Part shown: positions 54,701-62,400 of the stretch, piece by piece | Numbering within the stretch: position 1 is the stretch's first letter | Layout of the letters: every line of letters starts with the position of its first letter | NCBI GenBank assembly: GCA_946811185.2 | Contig: OX328103.1 | Span: forward strand, 26,208,172-26,272,171 | DNA length: 64,000 nucleotides | Reading direction: 5' to 3' | Origin: Hippopus hippopus | Taxonomy: Eukaryota; Mollusca; Bivalvia; Cardiida; Cardiidae | The notes under the pieces: model-generated | Database searches by the model: none | Told to the model about the DNA's origin: nothing | Seen by the model: only the letters and a program-made list of their open reading frames with translations | Translations under genes and position numbers: made by a program

Positions 54701-55972
54701 AGTGCATGTAATATGTCAGAAAATCCACTTGCCCGGTCGGGCTAGTCAGGTTTTTCTTGTACTCGCCCAAGTCAAAGATCGCTTGCATTGTCTAGCGGAA
54801 TTTTACATCCCTGGGTTAAATGGCGTATCTTCAGTGAAGAAATGTACCATGTGGGTACATATCAAGCTACATGATACAGCCGAGGGACTTGATCACCCAA
54901 GGTTTGCCGAATGTCCTTAGTCTAAAAATAGACTGTATAGATTAAAAAAAAAAAAAAGGGAGTGGAAAAATTACCAGTGTTTAGATAGAAAATGTAAACA
55001 CTTTTATCGATTGGGATCAAACAAAATTTTGCAAACGCACTGAAAACGAAATCAGTGCATCACAAAAATGCACATATTGTGAAGTTTAGCATTGTCGGCG
55101 ATTTCTTTGCGTCACTGACTCAGGACGCACAGGTAAATGAAACACTGTACGTTAGTTTTTAATACTTTTCTAGCAGAAGGCGGCATTCAGTTTAATGAAA
55201 TAATGGGATGGATGTAATAGTGAAAATTGAAAAAGAAACCTGGAATCAAGATCATGTGTGAAAAGTGGGCCATTTTGGTACCCTTATCAGTGGGTCTTTT
55301 TGGTAAAGTGGTCCGTTTTGGACTAGGCCGTTTTTGCCCTACCCAAATTACCTTACTGTCTGACAAATTGTTGTCAGCTAGGTCAAGCTGCTTCTTTGAT
55401 TTTCTGACAGCTTTGACATCATCTTTAGACTGTGGTCGTTTTTCAGGTGTTGCTTCTTTTGTATCTTCTTGCAAAATTTCACCCCTTGTTCTCTTCCTTG
55501 ATTTGGTTTCCGAGGTAGAAACTGATCTTGATGGTGTTCTTGGAATGGCATCATGTTCGTCCCAGGCCGACGTTACGTCGTCAGTGATGGTTGGATCATC
55601 GTCTTTCTTTGTAGACAGAACATCAGAGATAAGTTTTTGACAAGGATCAACTGTTTGTTCCTTACGTCTTCTGGTAGCTGGTTTTTTAACCGATGAAGAT
55701 ATACTGGCCGATTTGGACTTTCTGGCTGCCCTCGTTTGAACAGGCGAAAATAATGCATTCTCAATTCGTCCATCGGCATCTGTCCGAGTTTTCCCTTCTT
55801 CATTGAAGTTGTTTTGCGGATTACGTGTTGGCTGAGTGTTGGTAACCTCCTGTGGCATGCAATCATAATCACGTGATCGAATTTCTACCTTTCTTCGCTT
55901 AGATGGGTTGGCTGCGCTTCCCTTTTTCGACGAAAAAAAGTCTGTTACTTTTCTGTCTTGAGTGGTAGCCAT
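33640..55972 (-). CDS. CDT1: CDT1, DNA replication licensing factor, complete, nine exons
   Basis: Nine exons (55352-55972, 47762-47935, 46695-46864, 45705-45908, 42860-43002, 41516-41619, 36862-37050, 36017-36350, 33640-33797) join in phase to 2097 nt, 698 aa plus stop. CDT1 binds the origin recognition complex and CDC6 and loads MCM2-7 in G1. Residues 8-13 KVTDFF begin a PCNA-dependent degron near the N-terminus, then a long disordered basic region with many SP/TP sites. The geminin-binding and central winged-helix region is recognisable by LPYKYKLLAEQFRGMDTV and KIKTVYPSAYQFRQE. The C-terminal MCM-binding winged helix is recognisable by ITRWHPKFPLDEVPDID, LEKIRAREAA and VELLPEW. The start codon is the only one before the degron and lies 158 bp from the divergent RELCH start. 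A rare missed exon between exons 1 and 2 cannot be excluded. Confidence 0.93.
33798..36016. other. CDT1 intron 8
   Basis: About 2.2 kb. Contains a short near-tandem repeat at 34980-35040 (GAAAATATTAC and GATGTTC twice), an A-run near 35065, and the palindromic element at 35847-35984. No family A copy is present here, unlike most introns in the window. Confidence 0.6.
35847..35984. repeat. Palindromic element beside CDT1 exon 8
   Basis: TTCTTTCTATCGTGGTTGGT on the left pairs imperfectly with ACCAACTTCAATAGAAAGAA on the right, and GAATAATC near the middle repeats the symmetry. Arms of about 65 bp; ends 32 bp from the exon at 36017. Confidence 0.65.
36017..36350 (-). CDS. CDT1: CDT1 exon 8
   Basis: Acceptor TTATTGTAG, donor CTACAG, GTATCTG. 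Encodes VEKALMSTVKEEEKS, a Lys/Pro linker, then GIPQSLLEKIRAREAANTVS and IMRIVRSHFVTEKKPSLT. It ends one base into the Gly codon completed by exon 9. Confidence 0.93.
36427..36655 (-). repeat. Family A MITE
   Basis: TTAACACTGTACCACACAAT start, core with a 3-bp shortened centre (AAATGCTACCAGTATTT), right terminus diverged. Confidence 0.72.
36660..36849 (-). repeat. Family A MITE, diverged
   Basis: TTTTACCACACTATCCC, AAAACATGGTGGGAAAATAA, a partly deleted core, and TGTATTCTACAGAGTTAA ending only 13 bp from CDT1 exon 7. Confidence 0.65.
36862..37050 (-). CDS. CDT1: CDT1 exon 7
   Basis: Acceptor TGTCTGCAG, donor CCGAAG, GTTTGT. 63 codons in phase 0 with PLTIPDDKITRWHPKF, PLDEVPDIDESPLPQPPDV and a helix QDILDHARGKVMPK. 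The RWHP-FxxDEVPDI block is diagnostic of CDT1. Confidence 0.95.
37147..37353 (+). repeat. Family A MITE
   Basis: TTTACTTAATGACAAAAAAG start, intact core around GAAAATGCTGGTAACCAGCA, TGTTTGGTATAGGGTTAA end. Confidence 0.7.
37430..37600 (-). repeat. SINE body fragment
   Basis: On the minus strand it matches the SINE body: GCAGCCAGTGGCTTGG and AAGAATAGTGTTGGATGTGC. The tRNA head is absent. Confidence 0.5.
38325..38400. repeat. Family C core fragment inside the hAT-like element
   Basis: AGATCAGACCAAACAGTCTG with partner AGTCTAATCTTAATCTATAC, followed by GGCCGCCAAAA. Confidence 0.5.
38940..39035. repeat. Family C core fragment, one arm reduced
   Basis: GGCGGATGGTGTAGATAG, then CTGTCTGATCTTGGATCTAT and ACCATCC. 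Confidence 0.45.
40158..40799. other. CDT1 intron 6, unassigned part
   Basis: No exon seen between the hAT-like element and the next family A copy. It has a short CT-rich patch at about 40628-40660. Confidence 0.45.
40800..41001 (-). repeat. Family A MITE, left terminus lost
   Basis: AGAAAGAAGCCGTTTGAAAA, an intact core, GTCGTCTGCAAATGCTTTCA, and CTTGTGTGGTAAAGAGTTAA. Confidence 0.78.
41395..41490. repeat. Family C fragment
   Basis: CCAAGATCAGACCTCACAGA with partner AGTTTGATCTTGATCTG. It ends beside CDT1 exon 6. Confidence 0.5.
41516..41619 (-). CDS. CDT1: CDT1 exon 6
   Basis: Acceptor CCTTTCCAG, donor CACAAG, GTAAGTG. Encodes ETDKKVKATFKASHLLRRRE then NFHNTLISMVKHHHK, linking the two winged helices. 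Two leading bases complete a split Glu codon; it ends in phase 0. Confidence 0.92.
41674..41990 (-). repeat. Family A MITE, decayed
   Basis: TTGACACTTTACCGCATAAT and GAAAAAAGTGTGGGAGATAA are recognisable. The right part is mostly unrelated or very diverged. Confidence 0.45.
42000..42212 (-). repeat. Family A TTAA MITE
   Basis: TTAACCCTTTACCAAAAAGT to TTGTTCAGTAAAGGTTAA. The core has TGCTGGTAATCAGCA with a mutated outer stem. Confidence 0.78.
42235..42410 (+). repeat. Family A fragment
   Basis: TTTACCAACAAAATTCTGGA, AAAAGCATTTGAAGATCACA and GTAGGAAACATTGTGGTAAA. Core and right half missing. Confidence 0.5.
42573..42794 (+). repeat. Family A MITE, full length
   Basis: TTAACTCTTTACCAGATGAC to GTGTGGTAAACAGTTA with an intact hairpin core. 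It ends 66 bp from CDT1 exon 5. Confidence 0.83.
42860..43002 (-). CDS. CDT1: CDT1 exon 5
   Basis: Acceptor TTTGTTTACAG, donor GGATG, GTGAAT. After completing Arg it reads NFEKNHVGKIKTVYPSAY then QFRQEKGLKNP and YQLTVEARLED, part of the central winged-helix domain. Confidence 0.94.
43085..43163 (+). repeat. Family A right-half fragment
   Basis: GACAATGTTTTCAAAAAATA and GACTGTTTGGTAAAGAGATT. Confidence 0.55.
43847..44081 (-). repeat. Family A TTAA MITE with a known empty site
   Basis: TTAAACTCTTTACCACACAA to GTTTGGTAAAGAGTTAA. The allelic position in the right arm of inverted repeat 2 (near 52630) reads AAGTTTAATAACG with no insert and a single TTAA, which shows directly that insertion duplicated TTAA. 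Confidence 0.92.
44375..44520 (+). repeat. Older family A fragment shared by both arms
   Basis: ATTTTAGACCTGTCCAAATT and GAAGAAAATGCTTCTTTCTC. A matching fragment sits at 51100-51230 in the other arm, so it predates the duplication of the arms. Confidence 0.6.
45293..45500. repeat. Family B element, diverged
   Basis: GGGCTGCTCTCTGGCAAAAG, ATGCATGATACCAAGCAAGT and CCCCTTTTACAGAGTACGAC. The hairpin core is lost (GGACTGAGGAAGCTGACACA). Confidence 0.62.
45705..45908 (-). CDS. CDT1: CDT1 exon 4, geminin-binding region
   Basis: Acceptor TTATCTAG, donor CTAAAAG, GTAAGGT. After completing Ser it reads DIKPTVPAYEKFHHLA, LPYKYKLLAEQFRGMDTV and LHNRNEVCTFSKLKVAV. In known CDT1 proteins this helix and the following winged helix contact geminin; the family match is strong. 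Confidence 0.95.
45933..46133 (+). repeat. Family A MITE with half core
   Basis: TCAACTCTTTATATCACATG start, one core arm CAACATTTTCTCCTTTTC, GCGTGGTAAAGGATTAA end. Lies 24 bp from exon 4. Confidence 0.68.
46221..46420 (+). repeat. TTATACTGCAAAG element, right end lost
   Basis: ATTATACTGCAAAGAAATTT start, CTGATTGGATAATATGCCC and ACATCCAAAATGGCAGCATC match the full copy at 58523-58895. Confidence 0.7.
46695..46864 (-). CDS. CDT1: CDT1 exon 3
   Basis: Acceptor GTTGATATAG, donor CCAAG, GTGAGC. Encodes TGSTRGEDMKEKLSKVTNLD, then ELKERLTKMKETKEKLK (a charged helix) and PSLKKFEDIKIEVEVP. It leaves two bases for exon 4. Confidence 0.9.
47415..47707 (-). repeat. Family A MITE with two hairpin cores
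   Basis: AGTTTTAACCACCATGAG start. A first core at about 47465-47525 is followed directly by GTTGAAAACATTGTGGGAAA and a second core at about 47535-47600, then GTCGTCTGCAAATGCTTTGA and TTGTTGGTAAAGTG. Confidence 0.72.
47762..47935 (-). CDS. CDT1: CDT1 exon 2
   Basis: Acceptor TACTTTTCACAG, donor GTAACG, GTGAGG. 58 codons in phase 0: TEETEDVDNLVIP, a Pro-rich SPPPISPLPRTPEL with proline-directed phosphorylation sites, then KMSSAVQTAMKKCKAL. Confidence 0.88.
48118..48413 (+). repeat. Two merged family A copies
   Basis: A first left half (TTGACTCTTTGCCGGACAAC to GCATTTGCAGACAATAAG) is broken by a second left half starting TTAATCCTCAACC, then one core and TAGTGGGTAAAGGGTTA. Confidence 0.6.
48414..48530 (+). 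repeat. Family A core and right-half fragment
   Basis: GAAGGGTAGAACACATTTTG, AAAATGCTGGTTACTG and ACCACAGTGTTTTCATAAGC. Confidence 0.5.
49750..50200. repeat. Diverged tandem repeat, unit about 130 bp
   Basis: TTTTCAAAATCAATAGG, TCAAGCTRTTGATGA and CAAATGCAGACTTTAT each recur about every 130 bp, three units in all. The array ends at GACTAACGGACGGACGGGCG. Confidence 0.75.
50269..51008. mobile_element. Element D, about 740 bp, TIR AGACTTCC
   Basis: Starts AGACTTCCTGAAACACGTCG and ends GAACTTTCGGGAAGTCT, so the termini are inverted copies for 13 of about 16 positions. Interior landmarks are GTCGGTCCGACGGACATGAC, CAAAAATGGCGTCGTTAAAA and repeated TTCGGTCTGACAG. An inverted second copy is at 53876-54611. 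No transposase seen. Confidence 0.72.
51458..52561. mobile_element. TIR element, 1.1 kb, 6-bp target duplication TTAGAA
   Basis: Starts CAGGGTTTTCCCTTGG and ends GCGTCAAGGAAAATCCTG, inverted copies of each other. TTAGAA flanks it at 51452-51457 and 52562-52567, while the homologous site in the left arm of inverted repeat 2 (near 44140) has a single copy. Short ORFs inside do not resemble a transposase. The CAGGG terminus recalls hAT, but the duplication is 6 bp, not 8. Confidence 0.75.
53876..54611. mobile_element. Element D copy, inverted, nested
   Basis: Reverse complement of 50269-51008: AGACTTCCCGAAAGTTCAC start, CTGACAAGGCCTGAAAATCT, CTTTTCAGCGCGCAC, TCCGTCGGACCGACGTATTT and GGAAGTCT end. 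It holds a family A fragment at 54089-54178. Confidence 0.75.
54089..54178 (-). repeat. Family A fragment nested in element D
   Basis: TTTAACCCCTTACCAAGCAA, CTTTTAACAACCTTGAGG and the first core arm GGAAAAGGAGAAAATAC. It stops at the centre. Confidence 0.65.
55352..55972 (-). CDS. CDT1: CDT1 exon 1, N-terminal degron and disordered region
   Basis: ATG at 55970-55972, 207 codons, donor AGTAAG, GTAATTT, ending in phase 0. Residues 5-17 QDRKVTDFFSSKK place V, T, D, F, F as in a PIP degron, with a Lys at the +4 position that in known substrates promotes CRL4-CDT2 recognition and S-phase destruction. The rest is basic and Ser/Thr-rich, with several SP/TP sites and basic clusters (KRRKVEIRSRD, RRRKEQ, KSRKRTRG) that could serve as nuclear signals. 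Confidence 0.92.
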
Positions 55973-56130
55973 TTTCCTTGTTTATCAATAATCCCGCCAG
56001 AAGGCACGTGACTTTTTCCAGCCTGTCGGGTTAACAAGTCAATATCGTAAATGCTCCATGAGTTTGAGAATGATATGCGTGTAAGAGAACCGGTCCAAAG
56101 GAGGAAGTTATAAAATCACGTGACATAAAG
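55973..56130. promoter_or_regulatory. 158-bp divergent promoter between CDT1 and RELCH
   Basis: The two start codons face away from each other. On the CDT1 strand CTGGCGGGAT (55991-56000) matches the E2F core GGCGGGA about 20 bp before the CDT1 ATG. CACGTG boxes are at 56005-56010 and 56117-56122; the second, TCACGTGAC, is close to the CLEAR/TFEB consensus. TATAAAAT at 56110-56117 could be a weak TATA element for RELCH. Transcript starts are not known, and 5' UTRs must lie inside this interval unless upstream noncoding exons exist. Confidence 0.8.
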
Positions 56131-56419
56131 ATGGCGGACGACGTAAACACGAATCCGTTCCTGAGTGACGATGACGACGAATATACGATAAATGAGGAGC
56201 AGAATGTCATTCAAACACCTGTATCTGGACTTGAATACCAAGATTTGAACTGGGATGCAATTGCTGCTAAGCTGTTAAAGGATAAGCTCACGCTCACAGC
56301 TTTGGAATTGCACACCGAACTCGTTGAAGCTGGAAGGGAGCTTCCCAGGCTTAGGGATTTCTTTTCAAACCCGGGCAATTTCGAACGCACGAAAGAAGAC
56401 TCACCGCCCACAACTTTGC
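56131..56419 (+). CDS. RELCH: RELCH exon 1, LisH domain
   Basis: ATG at 56131 gives MADDVNTNPFLSDDDDEYT. The LisH helix pair runs to ELPRLRDFFSNPGNFER. Donor ACTTTGC, GTAGGTT; one base carries over to make Pro with exon 2. Confidence 0.94.
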
Positions 56420-59400
56420 GTAGGTTCTGTTTGCTGTTTTATGTACAAGTGTATAAGGGTCGTTTACGCCACCTTTTCTAAATTAGGTTCAAATTCTGAG
56501 TCGGATGCATGAGAAATGGATTGGGGTCAAAACGGCCCAATTCCAAAACAGCCCATTGCCGAAACAATCCGGTACCAAAACAGCCCACTTTTTTTGTCAT
56601 TAATTAAAACCCATTGAAGAACGTCAGTTACTTTTATAAATTCGCGTATTTAGTTTTATAAAATTTACTATAACACGAATTTTGATCATGTGAATCGAGC
56701 AAGATGGTCTCATACTACGAATTTATTGAAACATGTGTACACAGAGATGTATCCTTTCTAGAATGTTTTGAGCTGTCGTTTTCAACATAAGTAATTTGTG
56801 CATAACTGAGGTAAAAAGACTGTAGGAAAGCAAACCACAACATATACAATTTTTAGAAGAATTCCAGTTGATCATGGGAAAAGAAGGGGGGGGGAGATTG
56901 GGGGGGAAAGACAAATGAACTCACATTATAATATCGGATAGAAATGCACGGAGTAAAACCCAAACAAGTATGGAGAATCGAGGCCCAAGGTCCATAAATA
57001 AAATTCATTATTTGAAAATAGATAAGAGTAAAGAAAGTTATAAAATTCACTCTGTCAAAATTGGTGGAAATAAAACAGTAATTCGTAGTTCAAATGTGGG
57101 CCGTTTTGGACCGGGCCCTTCTGACCCTATCCCATGAGAAATTGCCCCCTGGAGAATTCGTCAACTTACTGAATGGGAATGATTTTCTCTAGAGAAATCG
57201 TCCCCAGAAATTTTTGTTGGATAATTTGTCACCGCATACACTAATAGATTCCATATGCTTGTAATTAATAACAATTTTTTGAAAGTTAATTTTTTTTCAT
57301 GGATGACTTAGATAGTAGTTTGTGTTCATTTAACATATATTTGATTATATTGATCTGGTATTGATTTTACAGTATATTGTCACCTGAAATGGTTGTTTTT
57401 TGACATGCATTAATTTTGCAAGGCTGATGAGTTAACCATTTTCTTACATCCAACATATAAGACTACAGTTGGCAGCTTTTGAAAATATCATGGATGAAGG
57501 AGCGCCATCTTATAATACTCTCTCAATAATTGCTTTTAGATACTTTTGAAACAAATTATAGCTTCTTTTCTATTCTCTCTGTTATTTGTACAATGTTTTT
57601 CTAAAAGTCTATGAAAGCCTGTAAAGTTACAGGTTAAGCATGTTTGCTGTTTTTCTTGTTTCAGCACGTACATCGAGCATTCAGACTTTTGATTCCTTGG
57701 ACTTTGCCAGATATTCTGACGATGGAGAAAGACAAGTGGATGAGAGAGTTGCAGGTAACTTGACTGGATGTGTGCTGGTTGTTTTTCTTTGCTCTCTTTA
57801 AGTTTAACTCTTTATCATATGTTGAAAATTTGGACTTGTCCAAATTCAATGCATTTGCAGAAGACAAATCTGATTTGGCTCAAATGGTTGAAATTGATTT
57901 AGAAAGGGAAGAAAACACTGTGAAATAAAAGGAGGAAAAGCTGGTTAGCAGCATTTTTCCATTTCCCACAGTGTTTTTTAAACAACTTTCTTCCATGGGC
58001 TTGTCAAAAGGTGGGATTGTTTGGTAAAGTGTTAGATTATTTTATTATCTTTATTTAAACTCTATACTGGACAGCAACATTTTACACTTAGCCATATTGA
58101 GAGCATTTTGCAGGCTTCAAATTAAATGACTCAAAGGTGGGATTTGTCATTGAAAGGATAAAACATTGTGGGATATGGAGAAAATGCTGATTACCAGCAT
58201 TTTCTCCTTTTTCCACAATGTTAAAAGCTTTTTTCTTCAGGGTTGTCAAAACACAAGATTGTGCTATTAAGAGTTAAACTAGTATTTTCAAAGTTGATTC
58301 CTGTAAATAAGTTGCAGGACTTTAGTTGTCAAAAGCTATTATCAACAGTATTTTAACTCTTTCATGGCAGCCAGTGCATATGCACCAAGAATTTCTTTTC
58401 TAGTTCTAGTTCAGTATTTATTTCCAAACAACTTTGCCACATTGCAGAAAAAAAAAGGATTATAGTTATTTTTACTGATCCCATAAGCTGAAAAGTTTAT
58501 TTCAAACCTTCCAAATTAATTTATTATACTGCAAAGAAATTTCTCGTGATCTGATTGGATAATCTGCCCCGAACATATATATCATGTACATTGGCAAAAC
58601 CAACGTAAAAGCAGTTTCCCTTTCGGGAGCACCGTAGACATGACTACACTATCAACACAACATCCAAAATGGCGGCGTCGATCAAGATTATCATCAAGAT
58701 TATGCGCCAAGCTGCACGTTTTAGCACATATTACCAAGGTTTCAGTGATGTCAGTTCCCAGTGACGTCAGTTTTCATTGAATTGGAGCACTCAGAAGGGA
58801 AATTCTACTTCGTCAGCGTACGCAATTTTTTAAACCAAAAAAACAGGTAAAATTCGCTTAACAAATGTTGGAATGGTAAAACTTTGCAGTATAATAAAAT
58901 CGTTGTATGGTCAGGTGGCAGGGGACTTGGAAACTTGTTCACGGCTGTGGTGAATCATGTCGCCCCGAGCCCCGATTCACCACAGCCGTGAACAAGTTTC
59001 CAAGTCCCCTGCCACCTGACCGGGTGACATGATCCACCACAGCCGTGAACAAGTTTCCAAGTCCCCTGCCACCTGACCGTACAACTAATAATGCCTATGT
59101 CTTCAATGAAACTTGAAGGAAAGAAAACGCTTTTCTTTAACTCTTTACCACACTACATTACTTTTAGACAAGTTCAAATTCAAAGCATTTGCAGACAAAA
59201 AATCAAATATAGCTCATGAGATTGGACTTGTTTTTTAAAGGATAGAAAATATTGTGCGCAAAAAAGAAAATCTTAGTTACCAGCATTTTTTCTTTTTCCG
59301 AAAATGTATTCAAAATTCTAATTTCCTAGGTTTATAAAACTCGGGATTGTGTGAAAAAGGGTTAACAAACAACTAAACCTTAGACTGTTCAAATTAAAGC

Positions 59401-62400
59401 ATTTGCAGATGACAAATGAATTTATACTTAAATAATAGTACATGTATTTGTATCAGAAAGGGTAGAAAACCATGTTGGAAATGGAGAATATGCTTGTTAC
59501 TAGCATTTTCTTCTTTTCCCACAATGTTTTTTTGTACACCCTTTATATAAGAGTTGTTAAAACTTGGTATTTGTGGTAAAGGGTTAGCAAATTATCTGCT
59601 TTAACAAGGTTGAAATGTAAATCTGAAAGCATTCTTGTCACATGGGGGTGCTAGGTTTTCATTAAGGTAAGACTCAAAACAACATATTGAAATATTATGG
59701 CAAAAGGAAAAACAAATTTACTTATTTCAAGCAATTTCTCTGAAATAGTCTCTGCAAAATAAGGGTCGTCTGCACTATACAAAAAATTGTCATCAGATCA
59801 TAATGTTGTTTGTTTTCTTTACTGTTTCAGTTTTGGAGTTTGAACTTCGAAAAGCTCAAGACACCATAAAGTCTTTAAGAGCAAGTCTTACAAGGGAAGC
59901 AGGTAGGAAACAATTTATATATCAAGTAATTTCTGTTATAAATCTCAAAAGGTGGAACTAGGCTTCAGTTGCTTTTGTGAACTGTGTAGATAAAGATCAG
60001 ACTATAAACATATGCTGCATATTTTAACAGTTTTGCTATTGAAAGGTGTTGTCTCCTTAATTCACTACCATACAACAATTTTTTTACTAAATTAAATGCA
60101 TTTGCAAATGACATATGTAGCTCAAAAAGATTATTTCTGTCTTTTAAATGGTAAAAAGCATTGTGGGAAAAGGAGAAAATGCTGGTAACCAGCATTTTCT
60201 CCTTTCCCCACAATGTTTTCAAAAGGCCTCTTTCTCAGGGTCTTAAAACCTGGAATCGTGGGAACGATAAATTCAGTGTTTTCAACTCTTTAGCCCAAAA
60301 GCCTATTTTAGACCTAAGTAAAACGTGATATCATACACTAGGAGATTTCATTCCAGCTGAGTTTTTGCTAGCATACCATCAATACAAGAATATTTGACCT
60401 TTTCACTCATAGTTTTTAAACCTTAACTCTTTATTGCCAGAAAAAAAAAAAAATGGTCCAACTTTAAAACATTTGCAGAAGATAAATTTAATGTTGCTCA
60501 GATTATGAAATTTGTCCTTGAAAAGGTAGAAAACAAAAGAAAAGAAGGGTATGCTAGTTACCACCATTTTCTCCTTTTCCCTCAGTATTTAAAAAATCTC
60601 ATTGCATGAGAAAGGGGGATCATTAAAATTCAGGTTTGTGTGGTAAATGGTTAATCTCATTTTGTAATGATCATATGGAAGAAGGTTTCTGCATATTTGT
60701 AAAAATTTATTATCAAAATATGATAAGTTCTGTGTAAACTTATTGTCACAGACAATAAGATTAACTATGAAGAGTTGACTCTATCTCATGTACTTTTTAT
60801 ATATTATTGATTATCATTATGCAGAGTTAGTGAGAGAAAATGAGCACAGTAAACCAGAGAAGCCAGAAGAAGGAAGAGGAGGCACCCAGAGTGATGAAAC
60901 CATTAAAACCATGGAGAAAAAAGCTCTTAATTTCCTTGTGAACCAGTACCTCCTTCAAATCAACAATAAACTGACAGCTGTCACTTTTTCAGAGGAGAAT
61001 GAAGACCAAGTAAGAACTTTAGCTCTGTTTCAAACACAAAATATTAGACACGTCCAAATCGAAAGCATTTGCAGACGAGACATCAGATGTGTCCAAGATG
61101 ATGGAAGTTGTCTGTAATAGGACAGAAAACATTGTGGGTAAAGAAGAAAATGCTGGTTACCAGATTTTTTTCCCTTTTCCACAATTTTTCAAAAAGCTTC
61201 TTCCTCAGGGTTGTTAAAACTGGGGATTGTGTAGTAAAGGGTAAAATACTTGTAGCCATACACTAGGAGTGAGAGAGAATTGTAAAGAAACTGTCTTGGA
61301 ATTTTATTTCCTTAATCCTTTACCACCCAACACAATATTTTATTTGTCTATGAAAGTAACTGCAGACGACAAATCAACATAGCCAAAACAATGGCCTTGT
61401 AGTCTGAAAGGGTTGTAAAAAAAATTGTGAGAAAATGTTGATTACTGGTGTTTTCTCCTTTTTCTTGCAATGTCTTCAAAGCCTTATTCCTCAGGATTGT
61501 CAAAACACCGGATTGTATGCTCAAAAGTCAGAGAGAGACAAGATTCATTACATGTATTTCATTTCATAGCATGTAAACTTTATCCTAGATAAAGCCAAGA
61601 TAGCTTTGACATAATCTAACTATGGTTGCATGTTGCACTGAATACTGAGCAAACAAACACAAGATTCAAACAATAGGAACTTTAGTTTTGAAAAGCACCA
61701 TAGATCAGAGTCCATATTTACTAATCATTCTTAGGAAGTTCTGAACGTTCTTAGTCGTAGACTCCAAGATTTTCTAAATTAGAAAGTAACACAACTGCTG
61801 ATTGGCTAAACCAAGTGGTTTAGCCAATCAGAAGTTGTATTCCTTTCAAATTAAGAAAATCCTGAAGAATAAGACTAGGAACACTCTTAAGAATGGTTGG
61901 TTAATACGGACCCAGATGTGCATAGCTGCTAGGAGGAAGAATCACAAGTAATATCTTCTATTTTTTCAGGATTTTGAAGACTGGGATGATGTAGGTTTGA
62001 ACATTCCACAGCCACCAGATCTGCTCCATCTGTACAGAGATTTTTATAATCGTGTTGTACCATCACTAACCAGTATTGATACTGAAATCCAAACAGACCT
62101 CACCTGTGACATGGTCACACAGTTAGAGCAAGATGTAGCTAATTTAAAATCTGTTCTTGTAAGTACAGTCCAACCTGTATTGAGCAGAGCCCCGGTAGCT
62201 CAGTCGGTAGCATGCAGGACTTGTGAACAGGGGGGTCATAGGTTCAATCTCTGGCTCGGCCAATTTCTTTCCGAGGATTGATGACAGTCATTGCGACACG
62301 ATTCACTCCTCTCCCACTGATGACCATTGTCTCCACAATGGTTATTTGGGAAAGCAGCCAGTGGCTTGGAAAGAAAACTGTGCAGAGTATTGGTAAAAGA

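Larger units (their letters stand above)
53110..54813. mobile_element. TIR element, 1.7 kb, 5-bp target duplication GGTTA
   Basis: CAGGGATGTAAAATT at the start is an exact inverted copy of AATTTTACATCCCTG at the end. GGTTA flanks both sides (53105-53109, 54814-54818). Subterminal ACTCGCCCGGTGGGCGAGTA is itself palindromic, with a counterpart CTTGCCCGGTCGGGCTAG near the right end. It contains a nested element D copy. No transposase ORF is visible. Confidence 0.75.

Noticed and set aside
55187..55351. CDT1 exon 1 extended past the donor (residues after SDSK)
   Set aside because: The extension is transposon-like sequence and would break the phase-0 join to exon 2.
55227..55640. 137-codon plus-strand open frame over CDT1 exon 1
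   Set aside because: Antisense to a coding exon, low complexity, no splice or start context.
62189..62260. Functional tRNA gene
   Set aside because: Although A and B boxes are present, it continues into a SINE body with a CAAT tail and is bounded by a target duplication.
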